Assembly: GCF_001885215.1 (NCBI RefSeq)
Contig: NZ_CP018091.1
Span: 2,480,001 to 2,544,000, forward strand
DNA from: Synechococcus sp. SynAce01
Lineage (GTDB): Bacteria; Cyanobacteriota; Cyanobacteriia; PCC-6307; Cyanobiaceae
Reading direction: 5' to 3'
Length of the DNA: 64,000 nt
Shown here: positions 49,302 to 56,377 of the stretch, piece after piece
Position numbering within the stretch: the stretch's first letter is position 1
Layout of the letters: every line of letters starts with the position of its first letter
The notes under the pieces: model-generated
What the model was told of the DNA's origin: nothing
The model's database searches: none
What the model saw: only the letters and a program-made list of their open reading frames with translations
Translations under genes and position numbers: made by a program

Positions 49302-50342
49302 GTGGCTGAAGCTGAACGACCGATACGAAAGCGCTTCAGCCTCGATCTGCCATTGGATCGTCTTGCGCAGTTTGATCAGCTCTGCAGCGAGTGGGGGTAT
49401 CGCAAACGGGGCGATGCACTGGAGCGACTTCTCAACCATCTGTTCAGCAGTGAGGAAGATCTCGAGACTGAAGACGACAACCAAGAAGCGCTCGTCTTGC
49501 ATGAGAATGGTTCTCTCGTGCTCCTGGCCAACAGTCACCAAGCCGAACTGGTGTTCGACTTCGAAGCGGCTAGCACTCCGCTAGGTGCTGAGGGCTTGCT
49601 AGCTCCGGAGACCACGCGAGCCGCTGATCCGCAGCCTCCTGCAGGATCACGGGGCAGAGGCTCAGGAATCGATCTGCCCGGATTTGTCAAGCAGAAATCC
49701 GACCGCTTGCGGCAGAGCCTGCATCCCCGAGCGACAGGGTCGGTGCGGAGCCAGGAACCGCTGCCGCCGTTGGCCCCGATCGATCTGGATCAAGCCTTGC
49801 TGGCTACAAGGGAGCATTGGCTCAGTCTTTATGGCACCGAGGCCAATGCGGCGGTGCTGGAGGCCTCCATGATCTGGCTGGCCCAGGAGATCTGGCCCCA
49901 GTCCGACCAATCCGATGGCCGCCCGTTCACCTGGTCGTTGGCTGAGCAGTGGATTCTCGGTGTCATTCCCGCCTGGCCTGCAGGGCCGGCCAGTTTCGAT
50001 CGGGTGATGGTGGCTGCCGGATTGCTGGAGGATCCCTTCAGCACCGAAACCCTGACGCTGCGGATCCCCACCTTGATCCGTCGTTTTGTGCACCGCTTCC
50101 GCCGCCGGCATCGCGGCACCTCCTTCCAGACCCTGGAGCACACCATGACGCTGCAGGGGGCCCTGCGTCAGCTGAACCTGCCCACCCAGACCGGGCATCG
50201 CCTCAGTCTCAATCAGATCAGAGAGGCTTACCGCGAGCAGGCCTTGAATCACCATCCCGACGCCGGCGGCAGCGCCGATGCGATGCGCCGCCTTAACGAG
50301 GCCTACCAGTTGCTGAAGGAGCTCTATCGCGCTAAGGCCTGA
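49302..50342 (+). CDS. Protein with C-terminal J domain and possible N-terminal ribbon-helix-helix-like segment
   Basis: 346 aa from GTG 49302. The C-terminal 50 residues hold a J domain (LSLNQIREAYREQALNHHPDAGGSADAMRRLNEAYQLLKELY) with HPD, so it can engage an Hsp70. The N-terminus (RPIRKRFSLDLPLDRLAQFDQLCSEWGYRKRGDALERLLNHLF) has a beta strand plus two helices resembling a ribbon-helix-helix DNA-binding unit; that part is inference. The middle (about 150-280) is Trp-rich and helical (WLAQEIWPQSDQ, ILGVIPAWPAGPASFDRVMV). Last gene before the low-GC island. Confidence 0.8.
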   Translation: MAEAERPIRKRFSLDLPLDRLAQFDQLCSEWGYRKRGDALERLLNHLFSSEEDLETEDDNQEALVLHENGSLVLLANSHQAELVFDFEAASTPLGAEGLLAPETTRAADPQPPAGSRGRGSGIDLPGFVKQKSDRLRQSLHPRATGSVRSQEPLPPLAPIDLDQALLATREHWLSLYGTEANAAVLEASMIWLAQEIWPQSDQSDGRPFTWSLAEQWILGVIPAWPAGPASFDRVMVAAGLLEDPFSTETLTLRIPTLIRRFVHRFRRRHRGTSFQTLEHTMTLQGALRQLNLPTQTGHRLSLNQIREAYREQALNHHPDAGGSADAMRRLNEAYQLLKELYRAKA

Positions 50343-50728
50343 GTGCCTCATGGTTCGCATCTTGGTCTTATGTCTAGTCTTGACCTGAGTCTTGGTTGAG
50401 TTCGGTGATCTAGCGATTGGGCCCTTGCGTTCTTATTCGCTCTCGCCCTGGCCTGCAGCCTTCAACTAGCTGGTTTCAGGTTGCAGGCCTTCGCCAAGTT
50501 TCGGGTTTTGGTCATTGGGTGAGGTGGATGGCTTTTGGTTGCTGGTCCCTGGTTTCTGCCCAGCGGATTTGCTGTCCAATCCGGTCGTTGGCCACTGTCC
50601 AGTACTAACGAGCCCTTCCCTAAACCTTTGCCAGGACTGGATTGCCTGTTCTTGCGTACCTGCTTAAAAAGCAGGTACGCAAGCTGATGAGCGCCTTCGC
50701 CGTGCTCTCTTTATGGTCCAGCACGCGA
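50343..50728. other. 386-bp non-coding flank of the low-GC island
   Basis: No convincing gene. Noticeably T/G-rich compared with neighbouring coding DNA. It holds an imperfect hairpin (arms 50452-50466 and 50473-50487, 12 of 15 pairs), a 17-nt sequence at 50377-50393 that recurs with 15/17 identity at 53810-53826, and the perfect palindrome at 50651-50683. Confidence 0.55.
50651..50683. repeat. Perfect 33-bp palindromic hairpin downstream of ppx
   Basis: Arms CTTGCGTACCTGCTT (50651-50665) and AAGCAGGTACGCAAG (50669-50683) are exact complements with a 3-nt loop. It begins 46 nt past the stop codon of the minus-strand ppx gene. A transcript stem of 15 bp would be very stable. There is no following T-run on either strand, so it is not a classic intrinsic terminator; it may be a 3' stabiliser or a relic of a mobile repeat. 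Confidence 0.75.
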
Positions 50729-52279
50729 TCAGGACGAGGGGAAACAGGGAAGTTGGTGAAACTCAATGTTGCGATCGAGGGCTTTGGCCAGCACCTGGCG
50801 ATCGCGCCGGGCGGCCCAAAGTTCCAGATCAAGGTTGCCAGTGCCTAAGACTCCGATCTTCATCGTGTTTTCTGATAGCTGACAAGACAAGGACTGAACG
50901 CGCCCGGTCTTGGTTTTGTCCAGACTGATTGCGACTCGAAGTAGACCTGAGAGAACTCGAATCATCTGGCGATGTGCTTTTGACAACTTCTTGAAGCGTT
51001 TATGCCGTTTGGTTGGAGCCGCTTTGCAGTGGTAACGCATCAAAATGGCGATCAATGACGTTTCTTCATCGGTAAAGCCCCGTGGAATTGTCCGCTTAAT
51101 AATATCTCGCGAGTTTTTGTGGTGTTTCCGGAAAGATATGTACATGCCGATATCATGAAGTAGGGCGGAAAATCGCAGCAGATTGCGCTCGAATAGGGTG
51201 TAGGAATGAAGCTTTTGGGTTTGGTCGAAAAGCTGTAATGCCAAGCTGGAAACGTGTTCATTTCTCTGCCAATCGGAATCATATTTCAGGGCCAGTTGAG
51301 CCACCTTCCGATCGCGTAGATTCGTATAAGCCGGAAAGGATGTGACCCTGTGCGTGTGTTGCTCAAGATAGTTTAAAATCATTCCCTCACGCAGAGACGC
51401 ATCGCAAAGGGTGATTTCTTGGGCGCCAACCATGTTCAACAACTGCATGAGTAAGACGCCGCCCAGTTGGATAGCATCGGCTCGTTTCTCGCTAATTCCA
51501 TCGAACTTGGCGCGATCTGCTGCTTTGATTTTCAGCAATTCATGCGTCAGGCGTTCGATGTCTTTGAGTTGAACTGTTTCGGCATTCACCGATTGCCAAG
51601 AATCGCCGCCGGCCAGAAGATTGGCTGCCTCTCCTAGCGTACGAATGGAGCCCGAGGTACCAATCACCCGGTCGAAACCGATGACTCGAATCTGGTCGAT
51701 TGTCTGCTGGGCCAAAGCCTGGATGTGTGCTTCAAGAAGGTGGCAAGCCTCACTACCTACGGGACCTTGATCTTCAAACATATCGAGTAGGCGAAGCACT
51801 CCCAACTGCAGGCTCTTGCTGAAAAGCAGGTTTTGCCGATCACCAATCACAGCTTCCGTGCTGCCGCCACCGATATCAAAGATGAGGGCTTTATCCACGC
51901 CAAGTGCGATTGAATTACGAACGGCCAAGAGAATCAGACGGGCTTCCTCTTTGCCGGAAATCATCCGGGGAGTCAGCCCACTGCGGCTCTCCACATCGCT
52001 TAAAAAGGCTTCACCATTCTGCGCTTCGCGTATGGCGCTGGTTGCGGCGGTTATCACCTGATCAACGCCAACCTGTTCAGCGAACCGCACATAGCGCTTG
52101 ATCACGTCTAAGCCAGTTTCAAAGGCGCGATCGCCGATTTGCCTGGTTGCGAAAACCCCACTCCCCAGCTTGACCATCTCTTTTTCGCGCTCAATCACTT
52201 TGAAATTCCGCTCGGCGATCGCCTCCACGATGATCATGTGAATGGAGTTCGTCCCAATATCGATCGCGGCGAGTTTCAT
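50729..52279 (-). CDS. ppx: Ppx/GppA family phosphatase with HD domain (exopolyphosphatase)
   Basis: 516 aa. Actin-like ATPase fold: AAIDIGTNSIHMIIVEA (phosphate 1), ITAATSAIREAQNGEAFL, ALIFDIGGGSTEAVI (phosphate 2) and RVIGTSGSIRTLGEAANLL. The C-terminal part from about 310 is an HD-type domain (LLRFSALLHDIGMYISFRKHHKNS) as in long Ppx proteins. Predicted to hydrolyse polyphosphate and/or pppGpp. Two 60-base samples in the gene (51001-51060, 52201-52260) are each 50% G+C, against 70% in a core-gene sample, suggesting transfer. It nevertheless holds two HIP1 octamers (50798, 52215). Its upstream region is interrupted by an IS3 element. Confidence 0.92.
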   Translation of the reverse strand: MKLAAIDIGTNSIHMIIVEAIAERNFKVIEREKEMVKLGSGVFATRQIGDRAFETGLDVIKRYVRFAEQVGVDQVITAATSAIREAQNGEAFLSDVESRSGLTPRMISGKEEARLILLAVRNSIALGVDKALIFDIGGGSTEAVIGDRQNLLFSKSLQLGVLRLLDMFEDQGPVGSEACHLLEAHIQALAQQTIDQIRVIGFDRVIGTSGSIRTLGEAANLLAGGDSWQSVNAETVQLKDIERLTHELLKIKAADRAKFDGISEKRADAIQLGGVLLMQLLNMVGAQEITLCDASLREGMILNYLEQHTHRVTSFPAYTNLRDRKVAQLALKYDSDWQRNEHVSSLALQLFDQTQKLHSYTLFERNLLRFSALLHDIGMYISFRKHHKNSRDIIKRTIPRGFTDEETSLIAILMRYHCKAAPTKRHKRFKKLSKAHRQMIRVLSGLLRVAISLDKTKTGRVQSLSCQLSENTMKIGVLGTGNLDLELWAARRDRQVLAKALDRNIEFHQLPCFPSS

Positions 52280-52281
52280 CG

Positions 52282-52323
52282 ATCAGCCAGACGTCAGTTT
52301 CGATCATCATGACGTCATTTTCG
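52282..52323. promoter_or_regulatory. Two tandem 21-bp repeats with GACGTCA cores before ppx
   Basis: Copies at 52282-52302 and 52303-52323 agree at 17 of 21 positions, begin two bases upstream of the ppx ATG (52279-52277 on the minus strand) and each contain GACGTCA; the distal one is the perfect palindrome TGACGTCA (52310-52317). The spacing of 21 bp puts the cores on the same DNA face, as expected for cooperative binding of a regulator. The bound factor is unknown. Confidence 0.55.
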
Positions 52324-52330
52324 TTTGATG

Positions 52331-52334
52331 GAGC
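52331..52334. repeat. Left target-site duplication of the IS element (GAGC)
   Basis: GAGC immediately precedes the left IS end at 52335 and is repeated at 53572-53575 right after the other end. A 4-bp duplication fits the IS3 family. Confidence 0.8.
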
Positions 52335-52375
52335 TGACGTGGACCCTAAAAACTGAACCAGTCCTTATGAGAGCT
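52335..52375 (+). repeat. Left terminal inverted repeat of IS3 element
   Basis: Starts TGACGTGGACCC and ends TGAGAGCT; pairs with the right end with one single-base gap. Confidence 0.8.
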
Positions 52376-52409
52376 TCCCTATTGGCCAGACTTGGCCAGG
52401 AGAAGCCCA

Positions 52410-52688
52410 ATGAAACGCAAGCGCCACAACCCAGAGCAGATCATCCGCAAGCTTCGGCAGGCCGAGCAGCTGCTCAACCAAGGTCAGACTGTCGCCGATG
52501 TCTGTCGGGCCTTGGAGGTCTCGGCTCCCACGTACCACCGCTGGCAGCAGCTCTACGGAGGAATGAAATCCAGCGAGGCCAAGAGACTCAAGGAGCTGGA
52601 GCACGAGAATACTCAGCTCAAACGATTGTTGGCCAACGCAGAGCTCGACAAGGCCATGTTCAAGGAGCTTGCCGAGGGAAACTTCTAA
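52410..52688 (+). CDS. IS3-family transposase OrfA
   Basis: 92 aa from ATG 52410 (MKRKRHNPEQIIRKLRQAEQ). An N-terminal helix-turn-helix of the transposase_8 type (NQGQTVADVCRALEVSAPTYHRWQQLYG) is followed by a leucine-zipper-like helix (AKRLKELEHENTQLKRLLAN). It ends at TAA 52686-52688 just after the slippery heptamer, and in IS3 elements acts as the DNA-binding regulator. Confidence 0.93.
   Translation: MKRKRHNPEQIIRKLRQAEQLLNQGQTVADVCRALEVSAPTYHRWQQLYGGMKSSEAKRLKELEHENTQLKRLLANAELDKAMFKELAEGNF
52676..52682 (+). promoter_or_regulatory. Programmed -1 ribosomal frameshift heptamer GGGAAAC
   Basis: In the OrfA frame the site reads G GGA AAC, the canonical X-XXY-YYZ pattern, two codons before the OrfA stop. 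Slipping one base back joins OrfA in frame to OrfB (CTT CTA AGC), giving the OrfAB transposase. Most IS3 elements use A-rich slips, so this heptamer is less usual. Confidence 0.8.
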
Positions 52689-53521
52689 GCCCGGAACGAC
52701 GCCGCAGAGCCGTTGTGGTTCTGCAGGATCGATTCCGGGTTTCGCAGCGGCGCGCCTGCCGTCTGACAGGACAGAACCGCACCACCCAACGCCGACCAGC
52801 ACGCGTTGTTGATCTTGAGGAGCACAAGCTTCGGCAGAGCATCCTGGCGTTGGCACGTCGCCATGTGCGCTGGGGACGGCGCTTGGTCTATCGGCGCCTG
52901 CTCCTGGATGGCTGGAGCGTGAACCACAAGCGGGTGCAACGGATCTGGCGGGAGGAAGGGTTACAGCGGCCTCTGCCCCGCAAGAGGAAGCGCTCGAGAG
53001 CGGCAAACGGATCGAGAGAGCTTCTGAGGGCCGAGTACCCACATCACGTATGGGCGATTGATTTCCAGTTTGATCAGACTATGAATGGCAGAAATCTCAA
53101 GTTCTTGAATGTCGTGGAAGAATTCAGTCGCGTCTGTCTGGCCATTCGGGTGGGCCGGCGCTGCAAGGCTGTGGATGTGATCGACACGATTGAGGAGCTA
53201 CTCAAACAGCATCCAGCACCCACCCACTTGAGGATGGACAATGGACCAGAGTTTATTGCCCATGCCCTGCAGGAATGGTGCACAGGAAGTGGCACTGGCG
53301 TCGCCTATATCCCACCAGGATCACCCTGGGAGAATCCATTCGTTGAATCCTTCAATGGCAGGCTCAGGGATGAATTCCTAAATATTGAACTCTTCTCATC
53401 GGTCAATGAAGCCAAGATCTTGGCGGAAAGGCACAGAATGGAGTACAACACATACAGACCGCATTCGGCTCTCCAAGGGCGTACGCCCTTGGAAGTCCTC
53501 CAGCAATGGAGAGCGGCATGA
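52682..53521 (+). CDS. IS3-family transposase OrfB (catalytic part of the OrfAB fusion)
   Basis: 279 codons continuing OrfA after the -1 shift. The DDE integrase core is complete: VWAIDFQFDQTMNG (first Asp), HLRMDNGPEFIAHAL (second Asp) and NPFVESFNGRLRDEFLN (Glu). The N-terminal part is RRRRAVVVLQDRFRVSQRRACRLTGQNRTT. No good independent start is seen, so it is likely made only as OrfAB. A 20-bp perfect palindrome lies near its end (53473-53492). Confidence 0.92.
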   Translation, partial: LLSPERRRRAVVVLQDRFRVSQRRACRLTGQNRTTQRRPARVVDLEEHKLRQSILALARRHVRWGRRLVYRRLLLDGWSVNHKRVQRIWREEGLQRPLPRKRKRSRAANGSRELLRAEYPHHVWAIDFQFDQTMNGRNLKFLNVVEEFSRVCLAIRVGRRCKAVDVIDTIEELLKQHPAPTHLRMDNGPEFIAHALQEWCTGSGTGVAYIPPGSPWENPFVESFNGRLRDEFLNIELFSSVNEAKILAERHRMEYNTYRPHSALQGRTPLEVLQQWRAA

Positions 53522-53531
53522 CAACCCCACC

Positions 53532-53571
53532 AGCTCTCACTGGAACTGGACCACTGATGGGGGTCACGTCA
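53532..53571 (-). repeat. Right terminal inverted repeat of IS3 element
   Basis: Reverse complement begins TGACGTGACCCC and ends GTGAGAGCT; followed by the GAGC duplication at 53572-53575. Confidence 0.8.
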
Positions 53572-53575
53572 GAGC
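53572..53575. repeat. Right target-site duplication of the IS element (GAGC)
   Basis: Copy of the GAGC at 52331-52334. Joined without the element, the original site reads GAGC-C-GCTC, a small palindrome. Confidence 0.8.
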
Positions 53576-54339
53576 CGCTCGGTGATGACCGCAGTCATCG
53601 CCAACCGTCGCTTGCAGCTGGATTGAGCTTGGACTTGATGCACCCCTCATTGTGTCGATGCCAAGTTGGGCTCTCTCGCGGCCCGCTCTTGTTCTGGCGG
53701 CATCGCGGCGGATTCACTTTGGCAGCGAAAATTCGGGTCGTACTGCTGGTGGCTTGATTGGAACTGTCTGCTTCAGGCTCCTGTGAGTCTCATCCAAGTC
53801 CTGTTCTCGGTCTTGAAATGAGTCTTAAGCTACTCTAAGGTGTCTCATACAATTCTCTTGAAGAGTCTTCTTGCTTGACTCATCTACGTCAGTTGAGTCA
53901 TCGCGCTTGCATGGTTTTGCTGGTTCACGTGATCCTCAGCGCGTGTGTTATTGGCTGCGTTCTTCCGTCGCAAGCCCGCTGAAGTGAATGTATCAGACAT
54001 CCCAATCAGGACTTATGGCTAGTCCCATTCAAAGACCATTTCTAGAGTGAAGGCTTTGACGCGACTGTTCTGCGCTATCGCTTGTCTCGCAGAAGAGTTG
54101 CGCTTGTCTCGAATGAGAAGTGAAATGGGTCCAATACTGAATCCAGAGCTGGATTCGCGAGTAAGTTCGTCCAGTCCGCAGCGGCCTGGGGCCCTGTTCC
54201 GCTCCCCTATTGGGCAAAGACCCTCTTGAGGGCAGACCCTTTTGGGCGCCACAAAACGCCTGCCTGCGCGAAGAACCTCGGCAGGTAGCCGTCACCCCTG
54301 AGCAAAGGGTGCTGACGGGGCGGAGTTCCAGCTGGAGTT
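53576..54339. other. 764-bp non-coding stretch with dense small palindromes
   Basis: No gene I can support. Contents: an inverted repeat at 53581-53602 (arms 8/9, 4-nt loop) that before IS insertion lay about 60-80 bp upstream of the ppx start; five GAGTC/GACTC words in 115 bp (53785-53899); the palindrome GAAGAGTCTTC at 53860-53870; the inverted pair TGACTCA (53876-53882)/TGAGTCA (53894-53900); and a hairpin GAATCCA-gagc-TGGATTC at 54139-54156. It could hold a small RNA or eroded DNA. Confidence 0.5.
54252..54286 (-). terminator. Possible terminator of apcD
   Basis: On the minus strand, about 55 nt after the apcD stop, CCTGCC (54285-54280) pairs with GGCAGG (54264-54259), followed by CGTTTTG. 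The loop is long (15 nt) and the T-run short, so the call is weak. Confidence 0.3.
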
Positions 54340-54834
54340 TTAGACCGAGGTCTGCATTCCCTGGATCAGGAAGTCGAAATAGGGCGCGGCAACGGCGGCG
54401 TCTTCAGTGCCGAGCAGCACCAGGGAAGCGGCTTTCAGGCTGCGCATCCCCTGCACCATGCCCGCCATCGGAACGCCCAGGCTGTTGTACATCTCCCTGG
54501 CACCGACCAGACCGATCTCCTGGATTTTTTCAGTGCTGCCGGCCATCACGCCATAGGTGACCAGGCGCAGGTACCAACTGAAATCACGCAGGCACTGGGC
54601 CCGCTGCCGCTGACCGTAGGCATTGCCACCTTGGGCGACGTAGTCGGGCTTGAGTTCGAACAGCTGTCTGGCCGATTCACTGACAATTTTTTTCTCGTTT
54701 TCGCTCAGCACCCGGGCAATCCTGATGCGCTGGTTACCGCCCGAGAGGAACTGCGCCATCGAACGCAACTCACCGCCGCTTGGATAGCGGAGCTGATCAT
54801 CGGCTTGCAGGATCAGATCCCGGACAACGCTCAT
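54340..54834 (-). CDS. apcD: Allophycocyanin-B alpha subunit (terminal emitter)
   Basis: Phycobilisome core biliprotein that passes excitation energy to chlorophyll; 164 aa. [70 protein letters not shown] (bilin-binding Cys), [31 protein letters not shown] and [10 protein letters not shown] follow the ApcD pattern rather than ApcA or ApcF. It stands alone on the minus strand, away from any apcABC cluster, as is common for apcD. A TAGGAT hexamer at 54857-54862 (minus strand) may be its -10. Confidence 0.93.
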   Translation of the reverse strand: MSVVRDLILQADDQLRYPSGGELRSMAQFLSGGNQRIRIARVLSENEKKIVSESARQLFELKPDYVAQGGNAYGQRQRAQCLRDFSWYLRLVTYGVMAGSTEKIQEIGLVGAREMYNSLGVPMAGMVQGMRSLKAASLVLLGTEDAAVAAPYFDFLIQGMQTSV

Positions 54835-54985
54835 TCACTCGACCACGCGCCCAGGCATCCTATCGACCCTTTGGCCCAGGGGAGCCCCAAGGGAGCCATG
54901 TGTAATGCCCCTTTGCATCTAGGGTCAAAGTTCGTTTCTGCTGGGCCGAACCCGGTGCTGGGGTCTTGCTGATGGGGTGCTGTTA

Positions 54986-56377
54986 ATGGTCTCTAGCTTG
55001 CCGGCAACAGGCATCGAACTGGAGCTGTGCATCCACGGCCTCAACCACGAGGGACAGGGTGTGGCCCGTACGGCTGATTCCGCAGAAGGTGAGTCTGGTC
55101 TGGTGGTTTTCGTGCCCAATGCCCTCCCTGGCGAGAACGTGCGCGTGCGTGTTCAGCACCGGGCCCAGCGCCATCTGGTGGCCGAGCTGATCACACGCCA
55201 CAACGATTCTGCCGATCGCCGCAAACCGCCCTGCATCCTCGCTAACGACTGTGGTGGCTGCAGTGTTCAGCACCTTGAAGACCAGGCCCAGGCGCTCTGG
55301 AAGCAGACGTTGGTCCAGGAAACCCTGCGCCGCATTGGCGGGCTGAGCATCGAAAGCGAGCCGATCATTCCGGCCCAGGCTCCCACCGATTACAGGAACC
55401 GGGCGGTGATTCCCCTCGAGCGCACCCCTGAGGGGCGCTTGCGAGCTGGCTTTTACCGCAGTGGCAGCCACCGGATCGTGAACATGAACCGCTGTCCGGT
55501 GCTCGATCCCCGCCTGGATCGCCTGATCGCTCCGCTCAAACACGATCTGGAGGTCAGTGACTGGCCGGTGGACGTGAACCTCAGTGAAGGCGGTGGGCTG
55601 CGCCATCTGGCCCTGCGGCTGGGCCATCACACCGGCGACGTGCTCCTCACCCTGATCAGCAGCCATGACGACCTCCCCGATCTGGCGATCCAGGCCGCGA
55701 TCTGGATGGAGCGCTGGCCTGAGCTGGTCGGGGTGTGCCTCAACCTCCAGCCCCGGCCCAACAACACCCTGATGGGCCCGACCACCCGCTGCATCGCCGG
55801 TCGTCCCTGGTTGATCGAGCGTTTCGCCGGCCTTCAATATCAGATCGGTCCCGATACTTTTTTCCAGGTCAACACCGCCCAGGCAGAGCAACTGCTGCCC
55901 TTGCTGTTGCAGGCCCTGCAGCCCTCGCCTGATCGCAGAATTGTCGATGCTTACTGCGGCATCGGCACCTTCACCCTGCCGCTGGCGGCTGCCGGCGCCC
56001 AGGTCCTGGGCCTTGAACAACAGGCCGGCAGTGTGGAGCAGGCCCGCATCAATGCCGCCCTCAACGGCTTGAACAACGTCGAACTGGAGGTCGCCGATGT
56101 GGCGATTGGCCTGCCCGAAGCCCTGCGCCACGCCGATGCCCTGCTGCTCGACCCGCCCCGCAAGGGCCTGCCGCACAAGGTCTGCGAGGCCATCGTGGCT
56201 GACCCTCCCGCTCGGGTGGCTTACCTCAGCTGTAACCCGGCCAGCCTGGCGCGGGATCTGGCCAGGCTGAGTGCCGATGGCCGCCTGGTCGTGCGCAGCA
56301 TCCAACCGCTCGACTTCTTCCCCCAGACCAGCCATGTCGAGGCGTTGGCCGTGCTTGAGCGGGTGATCAGCTCCTGA
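54986..56377 (+). CDS. rlmD: 23S rRNA (uracil-5-)-methyltransferase, RlmD/RumA type
   Basis: SAM-dependent m5U methyltransferase, 463 aa from ATG 54986 (GTG 54977 possible). Domains: N-terminal TRAM (IELELCIHGLNHEGQGVARTA), 4Fe-4S cysteines in CILANDCGGCSVQHLEDQ plus CPVLDPRLDR, SAM-binding VDAYCGIGTFTLPLAAAGAQVLGLE, DALLLDPPRKGLPHKV and the catalytic Cys in VAYLSCNPASLARDLARL. Cyanobacteria have one or two such paralogues, so the exact rRNA target is inferred. Its 3' end overlaps convergent pheT by 11 nt. Confidence 0.92.
   Translation: MVSSLPATGIELELCIHGLNHEGQGVARTADSAEGESGLVVFVPNALPGENVRVRVQHRAQRHLVAELITRHNDSADRRKPPCILANDCGGCSVQHLEDQAQALWKQTLVQETLRRIGGLSIESEPIIPAQAPTDYRNRAVIPLERTPEGRLRAGFYRSGSHRIVNMNRCPVLDPRLDRLIAPLKHDLEVSDWPVDVNLSEGGGLRHLALRLGHHTGDVLLTLISSHDDLPDLAIQAAIWMERWPELVGVCLNLQPRPNNTLMGPTTRCIAGRPWLIERFAGLQYQIGPDTFFQVNTAQAEQLLPLLLQALQPSPDRRIVDAYCGIGTFTLPLAAAGAQVLGLEQQAGSVEQARINAALNGLNNVELEVADVAIGLPEALRHADALLLDPPRKGLPHKVCEAIVADPPARVAYLSCNPASLARDLARLSADGRLVVRSIQPLDFFPQTSHVEALAVLERVISS

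Larger units (their letters stand above)
52335..53571 (+). mobile_element. Intact IS3-family insertion sequence, 1237 bp
   Basis: Complete element: terminal inverted repeats beginning TGACGTG at both ends (52335-52375 and 53532-53571, about 29 of 40 positions matching), a 4-bp direct duplication GAGC, and an orfA-orfB pair joined by a -1 frameshift site. Reading frames are open and DDE residues are present, so it is probably still active. It sits 55 bp upstream of the ppx start codon, with transposase transcribed away from ppx. Confidence 0.93.

Noticed and set aside
50642-50848. 68-codon plus-strand frame starting at the 33-bp palindrome
   Set aside because: Mostly antisense to the 3' end of ppx, and its first codons read through the hairpin.
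53506-53757. 83-codon frame across the right IS end
   Set aside because: Crosses the IS boundary and the target duplication, so it cannot be an ancestral gene.
54019-54295. Open frames of 77 and 88 codons downstream of apcD
   Set aside because: Two overlapping frames over the same DNA, no start signal, composition unlike the neighbours; treated as non-coding.
54160-54340. Possible SRP, 6S or tmRNA gene near apcD
   Set aside because: None of the conserved core sequences of these RNAs is present; only small hairpins are seen.
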